A stretch of 24,264 nucleotides of DNA from CAZCSH01 sp964501545 (lineage in GTDB: Bacteria; Patescibacteriota; Minisyncoccia; Minisyncoccales; RBG-13-42-11), in contig CAZCSH010000004.1 in the NCBI GenBank assembly GCA_964501545.1, positions 1 through 24,264 on the forward strand, written 5' to 3'. The notes beneath the pieces were generated by a model. It saw nothing but the letters and a program-made list of their open reading frames with translations, was not told the DNA's origin and did not search any database. The position numbers were made by a program, and so were the translations under genes. Positions 14,280 to 21,670 of the stretch are shown here, piece by piece. Position 1 is the stretch's first letter; each line of letters starts with the position of its first letter.

Positions 14280-15134
14280 CTATAAAACAACGATTTCCTC
14301 TTCCAAAGATGTTCCAAATTTCTTTTTTACTGTTTTCTTTACTAAACTAATAAGTTTTTTAACGTCTTCTGCTTTGGCTTTTCCCTTATTAATTATAAAG
14401 TTGGCATGTTTTTTAGAAATTTGAGCTCCACCAATTGTTTTTCCTTTCAATCCTGCCTTTTCTATTAATTCGCCGGCGGATTTTCCTGGAGGGTTTTTAA
14501 AAACAGACCCTGCCGAAGCATAACTTAGCGGCTGAGTTTCCTTTTTGTAAGCTAAATATTTTTTGATTTTCTTCTGAACATCTTTTTTTCTTCCTTTTTT
14601 CATTTTCAGAATCAAGGAAATGATAATAAGATTTTTATTTTTCTTAAATATACTTTCCCTGTAAGAAAACTTACAATCTTTGTTCTTGAAAACTTTAATC
14701 TTTCCTACTTTGGTATCAAAAAGTTCAACCTCTCTTACAATATCTTTCATTGACTGGCCAAAGGCGCCGGCATTGCCAAAAACAGCTCCTCCCAAAGTGC
14801 CCGGTATGCCTGCTGCCCACTCCAGCCCAGTTAAGCTAAGTTTGGTTGCAACATTAATCAGTGTTCCCAAAAAGACACCTGCTTCAGCCACAATTTCAGT
14901 ATCTTGTATTTTGTATTTTGTATTTTGTATTTTTATTACTAATCCTTTAAATCCCTTATCAGAAACCAAAACATTGCTTCCTCCTCCCAAAACAAAACAG
15001 GGCCAGTTATTTTCTCTGGCTTTCTTAATAGCAGAAACTAAATTTTCTTTAGTTCTGGCAACAAAAAAATATTTAGCAGGGCCGCCAATTTTAAAAATAG
15101 TATAATTTTTCAACAAGACATCCTTTTTCAACAT
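14280..15134 (-). CDS. murB: UDP-N-acetylenolpyruvoylglucosamine reductase MurB
   Basis: 284 residues. This FAD enzyme reduces the enolpyruvyl group to make UDP-N-acetylmuramate for peptidoglycan. FAD-binding motifs are KIGGPAKYF (15-23), LGGGSNVLVSDKGF and AAGIPGTLGGAVFGNAGAFG. The substrate and catalytic motifs are FSYRESIFK, SYASAGSVFKNPPG (the Ser proton donor) and the C-terminal GTSLEEEIVVL (the conserved Glu). The length matches the shorter type II MurB class. Residues encoded by 14904-14931 (within QNTKYKIQDT) come from a 7-base tandem repeat, which makes this part of the frame slippage-prone. The ATG is 2 bases after a palindrome. The long leader with a promoter, terminator and possible pseudoknot suggests regulated expression. 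Confidence 0.95.
   Translation of the reverse strand: MLKKDVLLKNYTIFKIGGPAKYFFVARTKENLVSAIKKARENNWPCFVLGGGSNVLVSDKGFKGLVIKIQNTKYKIQDTEIVAEAGVFLGTLINVATKLSLTGLEWAAGIPGTLGGAVFGNAGAFGQSMKDIVREVELFDTKVGKIKVFKNKDCKFSYRESIFKKNKNLIIISLILKMKKGRKKDVQKKIKKYLAYKKETQPLSYASAGSVFKNPPGKSAGELIEKAGLKGKTIGGAQISKKHANFIINKGKAKAEDVKKLISLVKKTVKKKFGTSLEEEIVVL
14904..14931. repeat. Heptanucleotide tandem repeat in murB
   Basis: Four exact copies of TTGTATT stand in a row inside the murB coding sequence. One unit gained or lost changes the frame; three restore it. Confidence 0.9.
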
Positions 15135-15136
15135 AG

Positions 15137-15155
15137 AACTAAGCTTAGCTTAGTT
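15137..15155. repeat. Palindrome next to the murB start
   Basis: AACTAAGC-TTA-GCTTAGTT is a perfect 8-bp stem with a 3-base loop, 2 bases upstream of the murB ATG. It occupies the place where a ribosome binding site would be expected. Confidence 0.6.
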
Positions 15156-15183
15156 TATCATATAATTTGCAAATTTTGGAGAA

Positions 15184-15256
15184 AGTCTTTAGAATAAAGT
15201 TGGGTGGACGGTAAGCACTCACTAAAGACTTAGTTTGGAGTTAACTCGTCCGCCCT
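15184..15256 (-). other. Candidate H-type pseudoknot in the murB leader
   Basis: On the minus strand GGGCGGACG (15256-15248) pairs with CGTCCACCC (15210-15202), with one G-U. AAGTCTTTA (15231-15223) pairs with TAAAGACTT (15192-15184) over 9 bp. The two stems interleave (order S1, S2, S1', S2'), so they form a pseudoknot or two exclusive folds. The element ends 49 bases before the murB ATG. It matches no riboswitch class I can name. Confidence 0.45.
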
Positions 15257-15267
15257 TTTTATTTTCT

Positions 15268-15304
15268 AAAAAACAACAGACCTTGCTATAGGAAGGTCTG
15301 TTGT
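15268..15304 (-). terminator. Intrinsic terminator in the murB leader
   Basis: Perfect 12-bp arms ACAACAGACCTT and AAGGTCTGTTGT with an 8-base loop are followed on the minus strand by T6. It lies only about 25 bases after the predicted transcription start, so it would release an RNA of about 60 bases unless read through. Confidence 0.85.
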
Positions 15305-15335
15305 CGACTTAGAGAGTATTAGCACTCACTATCTT

Positions 15336-15364
15336 ATTTTAGCAAATTTGAAACCTATTGTCAA
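15336..15364 (-). promoter_or_regulatory. Strong promoter between the ligase gene and murB
   Basis: On the minus strand TTGACA (15364-15359), a 17-base spacer and TAAAAT (15341-15336) form one of the best sigma-70 promoters in the window. The start would be near 15329. It drives the short terminated RNA and, on read-through, murB. The remaining 55 bases up to the ligase stop hold only a weak 6-bp hairpin (15397-15413). Confidence 0.75.
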
Positions 15365-15419
15365 GAACTGAGTTCGCCACAGCGGACGAAGGGAAAGATG
15401 AAATTGCTTCATCGCCCAA

Positions 15420-17609
15420 TTATTTGGGCAGCTGGTCCAAAAACTCTCTTAACTCATCGGCAAAATCAGGGTTGAGTTTTAAAGCCTCTTCTCCTGCTTG
15501 ACGGGCCTTATCAAACTGGCCGAGATTAGCGTAGGCCACAGCTAAACCCGCCCAAAGCTGGGGATTTTTTGGCTCTTTGGCAAGGACTAAAGGATAAAGT
15601 TCGCTTAACTCTTCATCATTACTAAGGTCTTGATGAATCTCAATGACTCTTTTTAGTTTGTCCGACTCCTCTCTCCAATTTAAACCTGCCACCTCAGCCC
15701 TCTTTATCGTCTCCAAAGCTAATTGATTCTCACCAACAGCTCTATAACTCATTGCTAAAAACCAGGTAGCAGAAGTAAATCTGGAATCCAATTCAACAGA
15801 ATACTTCATAGCCTCAACGCAGTCTTTGTCCCTTCCTTGATAAAGATAAACCTGGGCTAAGGCCCAATAAATCTGCTGGTTTCTAGGACTAAGCTCTTTA
15901 GCTTTTTCCAAATAGAAGAGGGCGGAATCAATATCAGTCGTGTTTGAAGTCAAACGATAAAGATCGCTGTATTGCCTGCCCAAGAACAAATAAAGCCTGA
16001 AGTCTTGAGGATTTTGGTCAATGGCTTTCTTGAGAGCTTCTTCTGCCAAAGAAAATCCTTGAAGCAAAACATCTTTGTTGTAACCTGAACCAAAACTGGC
16101 ATCGTCTACCCTCCTTGAGAATTGCTCTGCCCCCTCAATTGAAGCTATAGGGGAAGTCTCAAGAGCTTTCTGGAAAAACCCTATTGAATCCTCTAAAGAA
16201 GAGGCTACCCCCATAACAACATAATGGGAGGCTTGGGCTGGTTTAATGTTGCCAAAATAAATGCTGAAGAGAGCAAGAACAATTAAAAGAGCACCTAGGA
16301 GAGAAAGAAATGGTTTGGCTTTCACTTCCTCTGACTCTTCTTGGGGGCCGGGTGCATAAATTAAAAAAGAAACGAAGGCTAAACTTAAAAAGAACATCAA
16401 ATAACTTGAAATCATATCAAAAACCCAGATGTTTTGAGCCAGATAAACTGCTAAAACCGCCATCATACCCAAAGGAAGAAGGGCATTTATTCTGACAGCT
16501 AATCTGGAGCAAGTTTTCAGCAAACCATACATGGCCACTCCAAAAATACTCAAATAACTCAAAAGTCCCAAAATGCCTGAATGAACAGCTGTGTCTAAAA
16601 AGACATTGTGAACCCGGTCATACCAGAGGTCTCCACTCCAGGGAAGTTTTGGATCAAAGTATTTAGCAAAGGGGATATTAAAGTTCTCTGGTCCCCAGCC
16701 AAGCCAAGGTCTTTCTTTTATGGCTTGAAAGGACATTTTCCAAACCACATCCCTCGCCTGCCAACTGGTAGAGCGTTCTATTTTAATTAATTGCTCCTGA
16801 ACAGAATCCAAGCTTAAAGCTGCAGCCCCAATAAAAAGGGGCAAAATAATCACTAAAGGAGCCAACCTCTTGAGCATTGTTTTTCCAGAGGTCAAGAGAT
16901 AAAAAACTAAATAACTCAAAACCAACAAAGCCACTCCTCCCGTAAAGGCTCCAATTGCTCCCCGGGTCGGCTCAAGATTAACAAAAAGGGTATAAATGAG
17001 AATAGCTAAAGTTGCTCCGTAGAATATCCGCCAAGCGTTTAATTTTGTGAAAAAGAAGACGGCGGCAAAAAAAATATCAAAAATCAAGTAAGCTGACATG
17101 AAAGAAGTGTTGCCAATAGTCCCGGCCCCTCTGGCAGTTGGGTCTTCTGAAAAGAAAATATAGAAACTAAGGATTACTCCAACTAAGATTGAAACTATGA
17201 GAATCCTCTCCCAGTACTTTCTCTCTCGAAAAACGCTGGTCAAGATAATAAAGAAAATGAAGAGATGGATTAAGGTTAAAAGCCCTGTCATTCTCTCAAA
17301 AGTGCTCCAAAAGCTTCTCAGAAAATTAACTCCAGTGAAAGAGCTTATAATTGATATGAGCAAAAAAACAGCCAGGGCAGCAGTCAGAGGATTCAGTTTG
17401 GGTAGATAACGAGGTTTAGAAATAACCAAGAGAACATAAACAATCAAAAGAATATCAACCATCACCCTAAAGAAAATGGTCTTTGGAACAACATAGGGAA
17501 AGAAATAATTCTTATTCAAAACCAAAGGGGTAAATAAAGTAATGTAAACCCCGAGCTCCAGGATTAAAAGGTAAATGCTCTCTAATTTTCTTTTAACCTC
17601 TTCAGCCAT
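15420..17609 (-). CDS. O-antigen ligase/Wzy-type membrane protein with C-terminal TPR repeats
   Basis: 729 residues. About twelve membrane helices fill residues 1-460, followed by a periplasmic-type soluble region with TPR repeats. The Wzy_C/WaaL domain shows RSTSWQARDVVWKMSFQAI, ERPWLGWGPENF and DRVHNVFLDTAVHSGILGL, the last holding the conserved His of the large outer loop. TPR-like units start at about 540 (FRLYLFLGRQYSDLYRL, IYWALAQVYLYQGR, ATWFLAMSYRAVGENQLALE, LWAGLAVAYANLGQFDKARQ). Proteins of this class transfer or polymerise lipid-linked glycans onto lipid, protein or polymer acceptors at the outer face of the membrane. Ligase, polymerase and protein O-glycosyltransferase cannot be told apart from sequence. 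The start overlaps the dehydratase stop by 8 bases; it is the last gene of the glycan operon. Confidence 0.85.
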   Translation of the reverse strand: MAEEVKRKLESIYLLILELGVYITLFTPLVLNKNYFFPYVVPKTIFFRVMVDILLIVYVLLVISKPRYLPKLNPLTAALAVFLLISIISSFTGVNFLRSFWSTFERMTGLLTLIHLFIFFIILTSVFRERKYWERILIVSILVGVILSFYIFFSEDPTARGAGTIGNTSFMSAYLIFDIFFAAVFFFTKLNAWRIFYGATLAILIYTLFVNLEPTRGAIGAFTGGVALLVLSYLVFYLLTSGKTMLKRLAPLVIILPLFIGAAALSLDSVQEQLIKIERSTSWQARDVVWKMSFQAIKERPWLGWGPENFNIPFAKYFDPKLPWSGDLWYDRVHNVFLDTAVHSGILGLLSYLSIFGVAMYGLLKTCSRLAVRINALLPLGMMAVLAVYLAQNIWVFDMISSYLMFFLSLAFVSFLIYAPGPQEESEEVKAKPFLSLLGALLIVLALFSIYFGNIKPAQASHYVVMGVASSLEDSIGFFQKALETSPIASIEGAEQFSRRVDDASFGSGYNKDVLLQGFSLAEEALKKAIDQNPQDFRLYLFLGRQYSDLYRLTSNTTDIDSALFYLEKAKELSPRNQQIYWALAQVYLYQGRDKDCVEAMKYSVELDSRFTSATWFLAMSYRAVGENQLALETIKRAEVAGLNWREESDKLKRVIEIHQDLSNDEELSELYPLVLAKEPKNPQLWAGLAVAYANLGQFDKARQAGEEALKLNPDFADELREFLDQLPK

Positions 17610-19467
17610 GGTAATTGGGAACGAGTTCTTTTAATTTGTTTATTATACCCTCTTTGTCTCCTCTTTCAGCCAAAGATTTTAATTCTTCTAGGGTTTTATC
17701 CAGTTTTTCCCTGTCCACTCCCTCAGAAAGTTTAGCCTGAAAAATCCTCTGGTTCTTTGTGGCTATCACCCCTTCTTCAGCCGTTAATATTTCTTCAAAA
17801 AACTTTTCTCCTGGCCTGGGTTCGGTAAAGACAATAGGGATATCTTTATCTGGTTCAAGGCCTGACAAGCGAATCAATTCTTTGGCCAGGTCAATGATCT
17901 TAACAGGGTTTCCCATATCCAAAACAAAGACTTCTCCTCCTTGACCCATAGCTCCGGCTTGCAAAACCAAGAGACAGGCTTCGGGGATAGTCATAAAATA
18001 CCTTTTCATCTCAGGATGGGTAATTTCCACAGGCCCTCCTTTTCTAATCTGTTCTCTGAAAATTGGAACAACGCTGCCCCGGCTGTTCAAAACATTGCCA
18101 AACCTGACCGAAATGAACTTTGTCCTATCCCGGAGTGATTGACAAATCATCTCCCCTATTCTTTTTGTTGTTCCCATAACAGAGTTGGGATTGACTGCCT
18201 TGTCTGTAGAAATGAAAACAAGCTTCTCTACTCCTTCTTTGTGGGCAGTTTCCGCCACCACCTTTGTCCCTAAAATATTGTTCTTTACAGCTTCCTCTGG
18301 ATGGCTTTCCATTAAAGGAACGTGTTTGTAGGCAGCAGCATGAAAAACTATCTGAGGCAAATATTGGCTAAAGACCCTTTCAATCCTGGCCCTGTCTTGA
18401 ACATCTCCTATTAAAGAAATGGTTTTTAACTCAGGAAAAAGCCCCTCCAGCTCTTCTGTAATATTGAAAATGCCCGTCTCATCTTGATCTAAAACCAGTA
18501 ATTGAGCAGGTTTAAACTTGGCCACCTGCCTGGAGAGCTCTGAACCAATGGAACCTGCTGCTCCCGTAATCAAAACCTTCCTGCCTTGGATAAACTCTTC
18601 TATCTGCTTTTGGTCAAGGCTAACAGGTTCTCGATCCAGCAAGTCCTCCATTTCCACTTCCCGCAAGTTGCCAATTCCTATTCTGCCTGTCATTATCTCG
18701 TCTAAAGGAGGAATTATTTTAATTTTCCGCAAACCTGCCCTTCTGCCCAATTCTACAGCTCCTCTGATAATCTGAGCGCCGGCTGAAGGCAGAGCAACAA
18801 TCAAGCTCTCTATTTTATTTTCCCTGACAATCTGAGGAATCTTTTTCACCTCTCCCAGGACTTTTATTCCATGAATAGCCGAACCCTGTTTCCCCGGATT
18901 ATCATCCACAAAACCCACTGGCAAATAAGGACTGAATCTAAAACTCAAAATGCTTCTTAATAATTGTTCACCAGCATCCCCTGCCCCAACAATCAAAGTT
19001 CTTGCTTTCTTAACTCTTTCCCTGTCAGGATATATCTGCAAATAAACTCTTTTGGCAAAGCGAATGCCTCCAGAAAAAATGAAAATCAAGAAATAACTTA
19101 TAAAAAGAGTTGAGCGGGGAAAGCCCACAAAAACAGTCTCTTCCCTAAAAAGAAAAATGGCGGCAGCTGTAATCAAAAAACTTAAACCCAAAGCCCGGAA
19201 CAAAGAAACTAGCTCTTCGGCACTGACATAAACCCAAGTGAAAGAGTAAAGTCGCAAAAAGTAAAAAATGGGTAAGGAAACCAACAAAGCCAAAACTATC
19301 AACCCTGCCATGTTCAAATAATGTTGCCCAGGAATCTCTCCTTCAAACCTTAAGAAAAAAGCTAAAAAAACTGCTAGGGAAATCAAAACAAAATCAAAAA
19401 ACAAGAAGAGGAAAAGCCGGGCAATGCTCCTTTTTTCAATCAGAATCTTTTTAAGTAAATCGGACAT
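17602..19467 (-). CDS. CapD/PglF/WbpM-type membrane UDP-sugar 4,6-dehydratase
   Basis: 621 residues. Four membrane helices (about 15-135) precede a first Rossmann-like domain with LIVGAGDAGEQLL (158-170), then the catalytic SDR domain with VLITGAAGSIGSE (298-310). The active site matches the PglF/FlaA1 group: STDKA (420-424) and M431/K435 in SVMGTTK, with Met replacing the usual Tyr. Such enzymes convert UDP-N-acetylglucosamine to the 4-keto-6-deoxy sugar. C-terminal motifs RPGEKFFEEIL and MGNPVKIIDLAKELIRLSG agree. The following aminotransferase in the pathway lies just upstream in the operon, which fits synthesis of an amino-deoxy sugar nucleotide. The ATG is 8 bases past a palindromic repeat. 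Confidence 0.92.
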   Translation of the reverse strand: MSDLLKKILIEKRSIARLFLFLFFDFVLISLAVFLAFFLRFEGEIPGQHYLNMAGLIVLALLVSLPIFYFLRLYSFTWVYVSAEELVSLFRALGLSFLITAAAIFLFREETVFVGFPRSTLFISYFLIFIFSGGIRFAKRVYLQIYPDRERVKKARTLIVGAGDAGEQLLRSILSFRFSPYLPVGFVDDNPGKQGSAIHGIKVLGEVKKIPQIVRENKIESLIVALPSAGAQIIRGAVELGRRAGLRKIKIIPPLDEIMTGRIGIGNLREVEMEDLLDREPVSLDQKQIEEFIQGRKVLITGAAGSIGSELSRQVAKFKPAQLLVLDQDETGIFNITEELEGLFPELKTISLIGDVQDRARIERVFSQYLPQIVFHAAAYKHVPLMESHPEEAVKNNILGTKVVAETAHKEGVEKLVFISTDKAVNPNSVMGTTKRIGEMICQSLRDRTKFISVRFGNVLNSRGSVVPIFREQIRKGGPVEITHPEMKRYFMTIPEACLLVLQAGAMGQGGEVFVLDMGNPVKIIDLAKELIRLSGLEPDKDIPIVFTEPRPGEKFFEEILTAEEGVIATKNQRIFQAKLSEGVDREKLDKTLEELKSLAERGDKEGIINKLKELVPNYHG

Positions 19468-19475
19468 TGGGATAA

Positions 19476-19507
19476 ACCCCGTTAGAAATTAAATTTCTAA
19501 ACGGGGT
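19476..19507. repeat. Palindromic element at the end of the DegT gene
   Basis: Arms ACCCCGTTAGAAAT and ATTTCTAAACGGGGT match the copy in secA except for one extra A in the right arm. On the minus strand the extra base turns GTT AGA into GTT TAG, which is the stop codon of the DegT-family gene. The left arm ends 8 bases before the dehydratase ATG. Confidence 0.85.
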
Positions 19508-20606
19508 AAAACTCTTTTAGGCAAGCTATCACATAATCTACTTGCTCCTTGGTTAATTCAGGATAGATTGGCAGAGAAATGACTTCTTTTGCCAGCTGCT
19601 CTGTGTAAAGAAGCTGGAAGTGAGAAAGACCCAAGGCTGGGTGTTGATGACAGGCGACAGGGTCTTTTATTAAGGGCTCCACTCCTTTTTCTTTCAAAAA
19701 CTCAGCTAACTCATCTCTCTTTTGGGCTTTGAGAACATAATTCTGAAAAGTATCAAAGTATTTGGGATCGGAGTCGGGAGCAGGAGGCAACTCTAAACCA
19801 GAAAGACCAGCCAATCCTTGATCATAGATTTTAGCTATCTCTCTTTTTCTTTCTATCCACTCTGGCAAGTATTTAAACTTAACATTGAGAATGGCGGCTT
19901 GAATATTGTGTAAGCGAGAAGTCTCTCCATAACAAACAATCTCAGTTTTAGTTTTCTGGCCGTGGTTCCTATAAAGACGGACCTTTTCTGCCACCTCCTC
20001 ACTATTAGTGGCTACCGCTCCCCCATCCCCTACTGTGCCCAGGAGTTTGGCAGGATAGAAACTATAACAGGAAGCTAAACCAAAGACGCCCGCCATCTTC
20101 CCTTCAAACTTAGCTCCCAAAGCCTGGGCTGCGTCTTCTATCACAATCAAATTATGCTTTTGGGCTGTTTCCATGAGTCTGGACATTTCACAAACTCTGC
20201 CATTTAAATGAACGGGTAATATGGCTTTGGTTTTTTCAGTAATCGCCCCTTCTATTTTATCTACATCTATATTAAAGTCTTCTCTAACATCAACCAAAAC
20301 AGGCTTTGCCCCAACATGAACTATAGCGGCTATTGAAGCGACAAAAGTATGAGAGACGGTAATGACTTCGTCCCCTGGCTCAATGCCTGCTGCCCTCAAA
20401 GCAAAAATTAAAGCATCTGTCCCGGAGTTAACGCCAACTGCGTATTTTAGCCCCAAAAAATCAGCTAACCTTTTTTCAAACGCCTCAACATCAGACCTCA
20501 ATATTAAGTCTCCCCTATTTAAAACATCTTTGAGAGCTCCATCTATCTCTTTCTCTAAGTTTTTGTACTGCAAAGGGTAATTAACGAAAGGAACTCGGTA
20601 AACCAT
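19497..20606 (-). CDS. DegT/DnrJ/EryC1-family sugar aminotransferase
   Basis: 369 residues. A PLP enzyme that transfers an amino group to a keto-sugar nucleotide. Visible motifs are SGTDALIFAL (61-70), VIEDAAQALGA (155-165, with D158 contacting PLP), SFYPAKLLGTVGDGGAV (182-198, with catalytic K187) and RLHNIQAAIL. Length is normal. In this operon its likely substrate is the 4-keto sugar from the CapD/PglF-type dehydratase, giving a 4-amino sugar, as in PglE/PerA-type pathways; this is inference. The last residues YPV and the TAG stop come from the palindromic repeat. The ATG lies 4 bases after the transketolase C-subunit stop, with a weak AAAGG upstream. Confidence 0.9.
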   Translation of the reverse strand: MVYRVPFVNYPLQYKNLEKEIDGALKDVLNRGDLILRSDVEAFEKRLADFLGLKYAVGVNSGTDALIFALRAAGIEPGDEVITVSHTFVASIAAIVHVGAKPVLVDVREDFNIDVDKIEGAITEKTKAILPVHLNGRVCEMSRLMETAQKHNLIVIEDAAQALGAKFEGKMAGVFGLASCYSFYPAKLLGTVGDGGAVATNSEEVAEKVRLYRNHGQKTKTEIVCYGETSRLHNIQAAILNVKFKYLPEWIERKREIAKIYDQGLAGLSGLELPPAPDSDPKYFDTFQNYVLKAQKRDELAEFLKEKGVEPLIKDPVACHQHPALGLSHFQLLYTEQLAKEVISLPIYPELTKEQVDYVIACLKEFYPV

Positions 20607-20610
20607 AAAA

Positions 20611-21519
20611 CTAACCTTTAATTATTTTTAACACCTCTTCTTCTGCCAGGCCAAAGCATTCTCTCAAATAATCTACCCCGCCTGCTTTCTTGGGGTATTG
20701 GTCAGGAATGCCTATTCTCTGAAACTTTCCTTTGTAGCCTGCTTCCATTAATATTTCAGCTAAAGCCGAACCCAAACCGCCAATGATGTTGTGCTCTTCC
20801 AGGGTAAAGATCTTTTCCCTCTCACCTATTTCAGCCAGCAAAAGCTCCTTCTTTATTGGCTTTAAAGTATGCAGGCTAATGACCTTGAATTCTTTGCCTT
20901 CTTCTTTAAGCTTTTCAGCTATTCTTTTTGCCAAATCCACAAAAACGCCAGTGGCCACAAGCACACCGTCCTTTCCTTCTTCTAAAACAGCGGGCTCGCC
21001 CAATTTAATATTACTACCATCTTGATGAACCTGACTCTCGCCCCCTCTGTTTAACCTGATATAAGTTGGGTCCTTGGTTTGGTATGACTCCAAAGTTAAA
21101 GCTCTTGACTCAACCGAATCGGCCGGCGAAAGTATTGTCATATTGGGAAGCGCTCTCAAGATAGCTATGTCTTCTATAGCGTGGTGAGTGGCTCCCAGAT
21201 AACTGTAAGCCAAACCGCTGCCCACTCCTATTATTTTCACATCCAGATTCTGATAGCAGACATCGTTCCTGATCTGCTCAAAACACCTCATGGTCACAAA
21301 AGGAATGATTGAGTAAACATAGGGCTTCTTACCAGATAAAGCTAAACCCGCAGCTATCCCCATCATACTTTGTTCAGCCACCCCGCAGTTAATAAACCTT
21401 TCAGGAAACTTCTCTCGAAACCCCTCCCAAACAGAAAAACCCAAGTCCCCTACCAAGAGATAAATGCTTTTATCTTTTTCCGCCAAACCAATTAAAGTGT
21501 TTACTAAAGCGGTACGCAT
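20611..21519 (-). CDS. Transketolase C-terminal subunit (split transketolase)
   Basis: 302 residues. It contains the pyrimidine-binding domain (about 1-170) and the C-terminal transketolase domain (about 185-300). The catalytic Glu that activates thiamine diphosphate is E49 in NCGVAEQSMMGIAAGLAL. LRALPNMTILSPADSVES and NRGGES follow the family pattern, and TLEEHNIIGGLGSALAE is the C-terminal domain signature. With the N-terminal subunit it would form an alpha2-beta2 enzyme moving two-carbon ketol units between sugar phosphates. Split transketolases are common in archaea, some Firmicutes and candidate phyla. It may supply pentose phosphates for the whole cell or a special precursor for this glycan operon. 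The start is the ATG at 21519, without a Shine-Dalgarno site. Confidence 0.92.
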   Translation of the reverse strand: MRTALVNTLIGLAEKDKSIYLLVGDLGFSVWEGFREKFPERFINCGVAEQSMMGIAAGLALSGKKPYVYSIIPFVTMRCFEQIRNDVCYQNLDVKIIGVGSGLAYSYLGATHHAIEDIAILRALPNMTILSPADSVESRALTLESYQTKDPTYIRLNRGGESQVHQDGSNIKLGEPAVLEEGKDGVLVATGVFVDLAKRIAEKLKEEGKEFKVISLHTLKPIKKELLLAEIGEREKIFTLEEHNIIGGLGSALAEILMEAGYKGKFQRIGIPDQYPKKAGGVDYLRECFGLAEEEVLKIIKG

Positions 21520-21534
21520 AAAATTTTAGGGTGA

Positions 21535-21670
21535 GGTAATAATTTTTCAGAGTAGCTTTCGGAGGTCTGTTGGTATGGTTTCCCGCTTTAGCGGGAACAA
21601 CAGACCGAGAACGCAGACCCAAAAATCTCGCTGGGATTTTTAGGGTCGGTACTATGAAAAATTGATTACC
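21535..21670. repeat. Composite palindromic element between the transketolase halves
   Basis: Outer arms 21535-21556 and 21648-21670 (GGTAAT-AATTTTTCA type) are inverted with one indel and two mismatches. They enclose a hairpin with arms GGTCTGTTG (21564-21572) and CAACAGACC (21598-21606) around an inner 8-bp stem TTCCCGCT-TT-AGCGGGAA (21580-21597). A second hairpin has arms 21616-21627 and 21635-21647 (GACCCAAAAATC with one bulge). The right outer arm contains the TAA stop of the N-subunit gene. The inner CCCGC/GCGGG hairpin resembles widespread bacterial palindromic repeats that translate as VPAKAG. Confidence 0.75.

Noticed and set aside
15319..15345. TTAGCACTC, half of a CIRCE heat-shock operator
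   Set aside because: The second half (GAGTGCTAA) is not found 9 bases on; only the half-site matches, so HrcA control is not supported.
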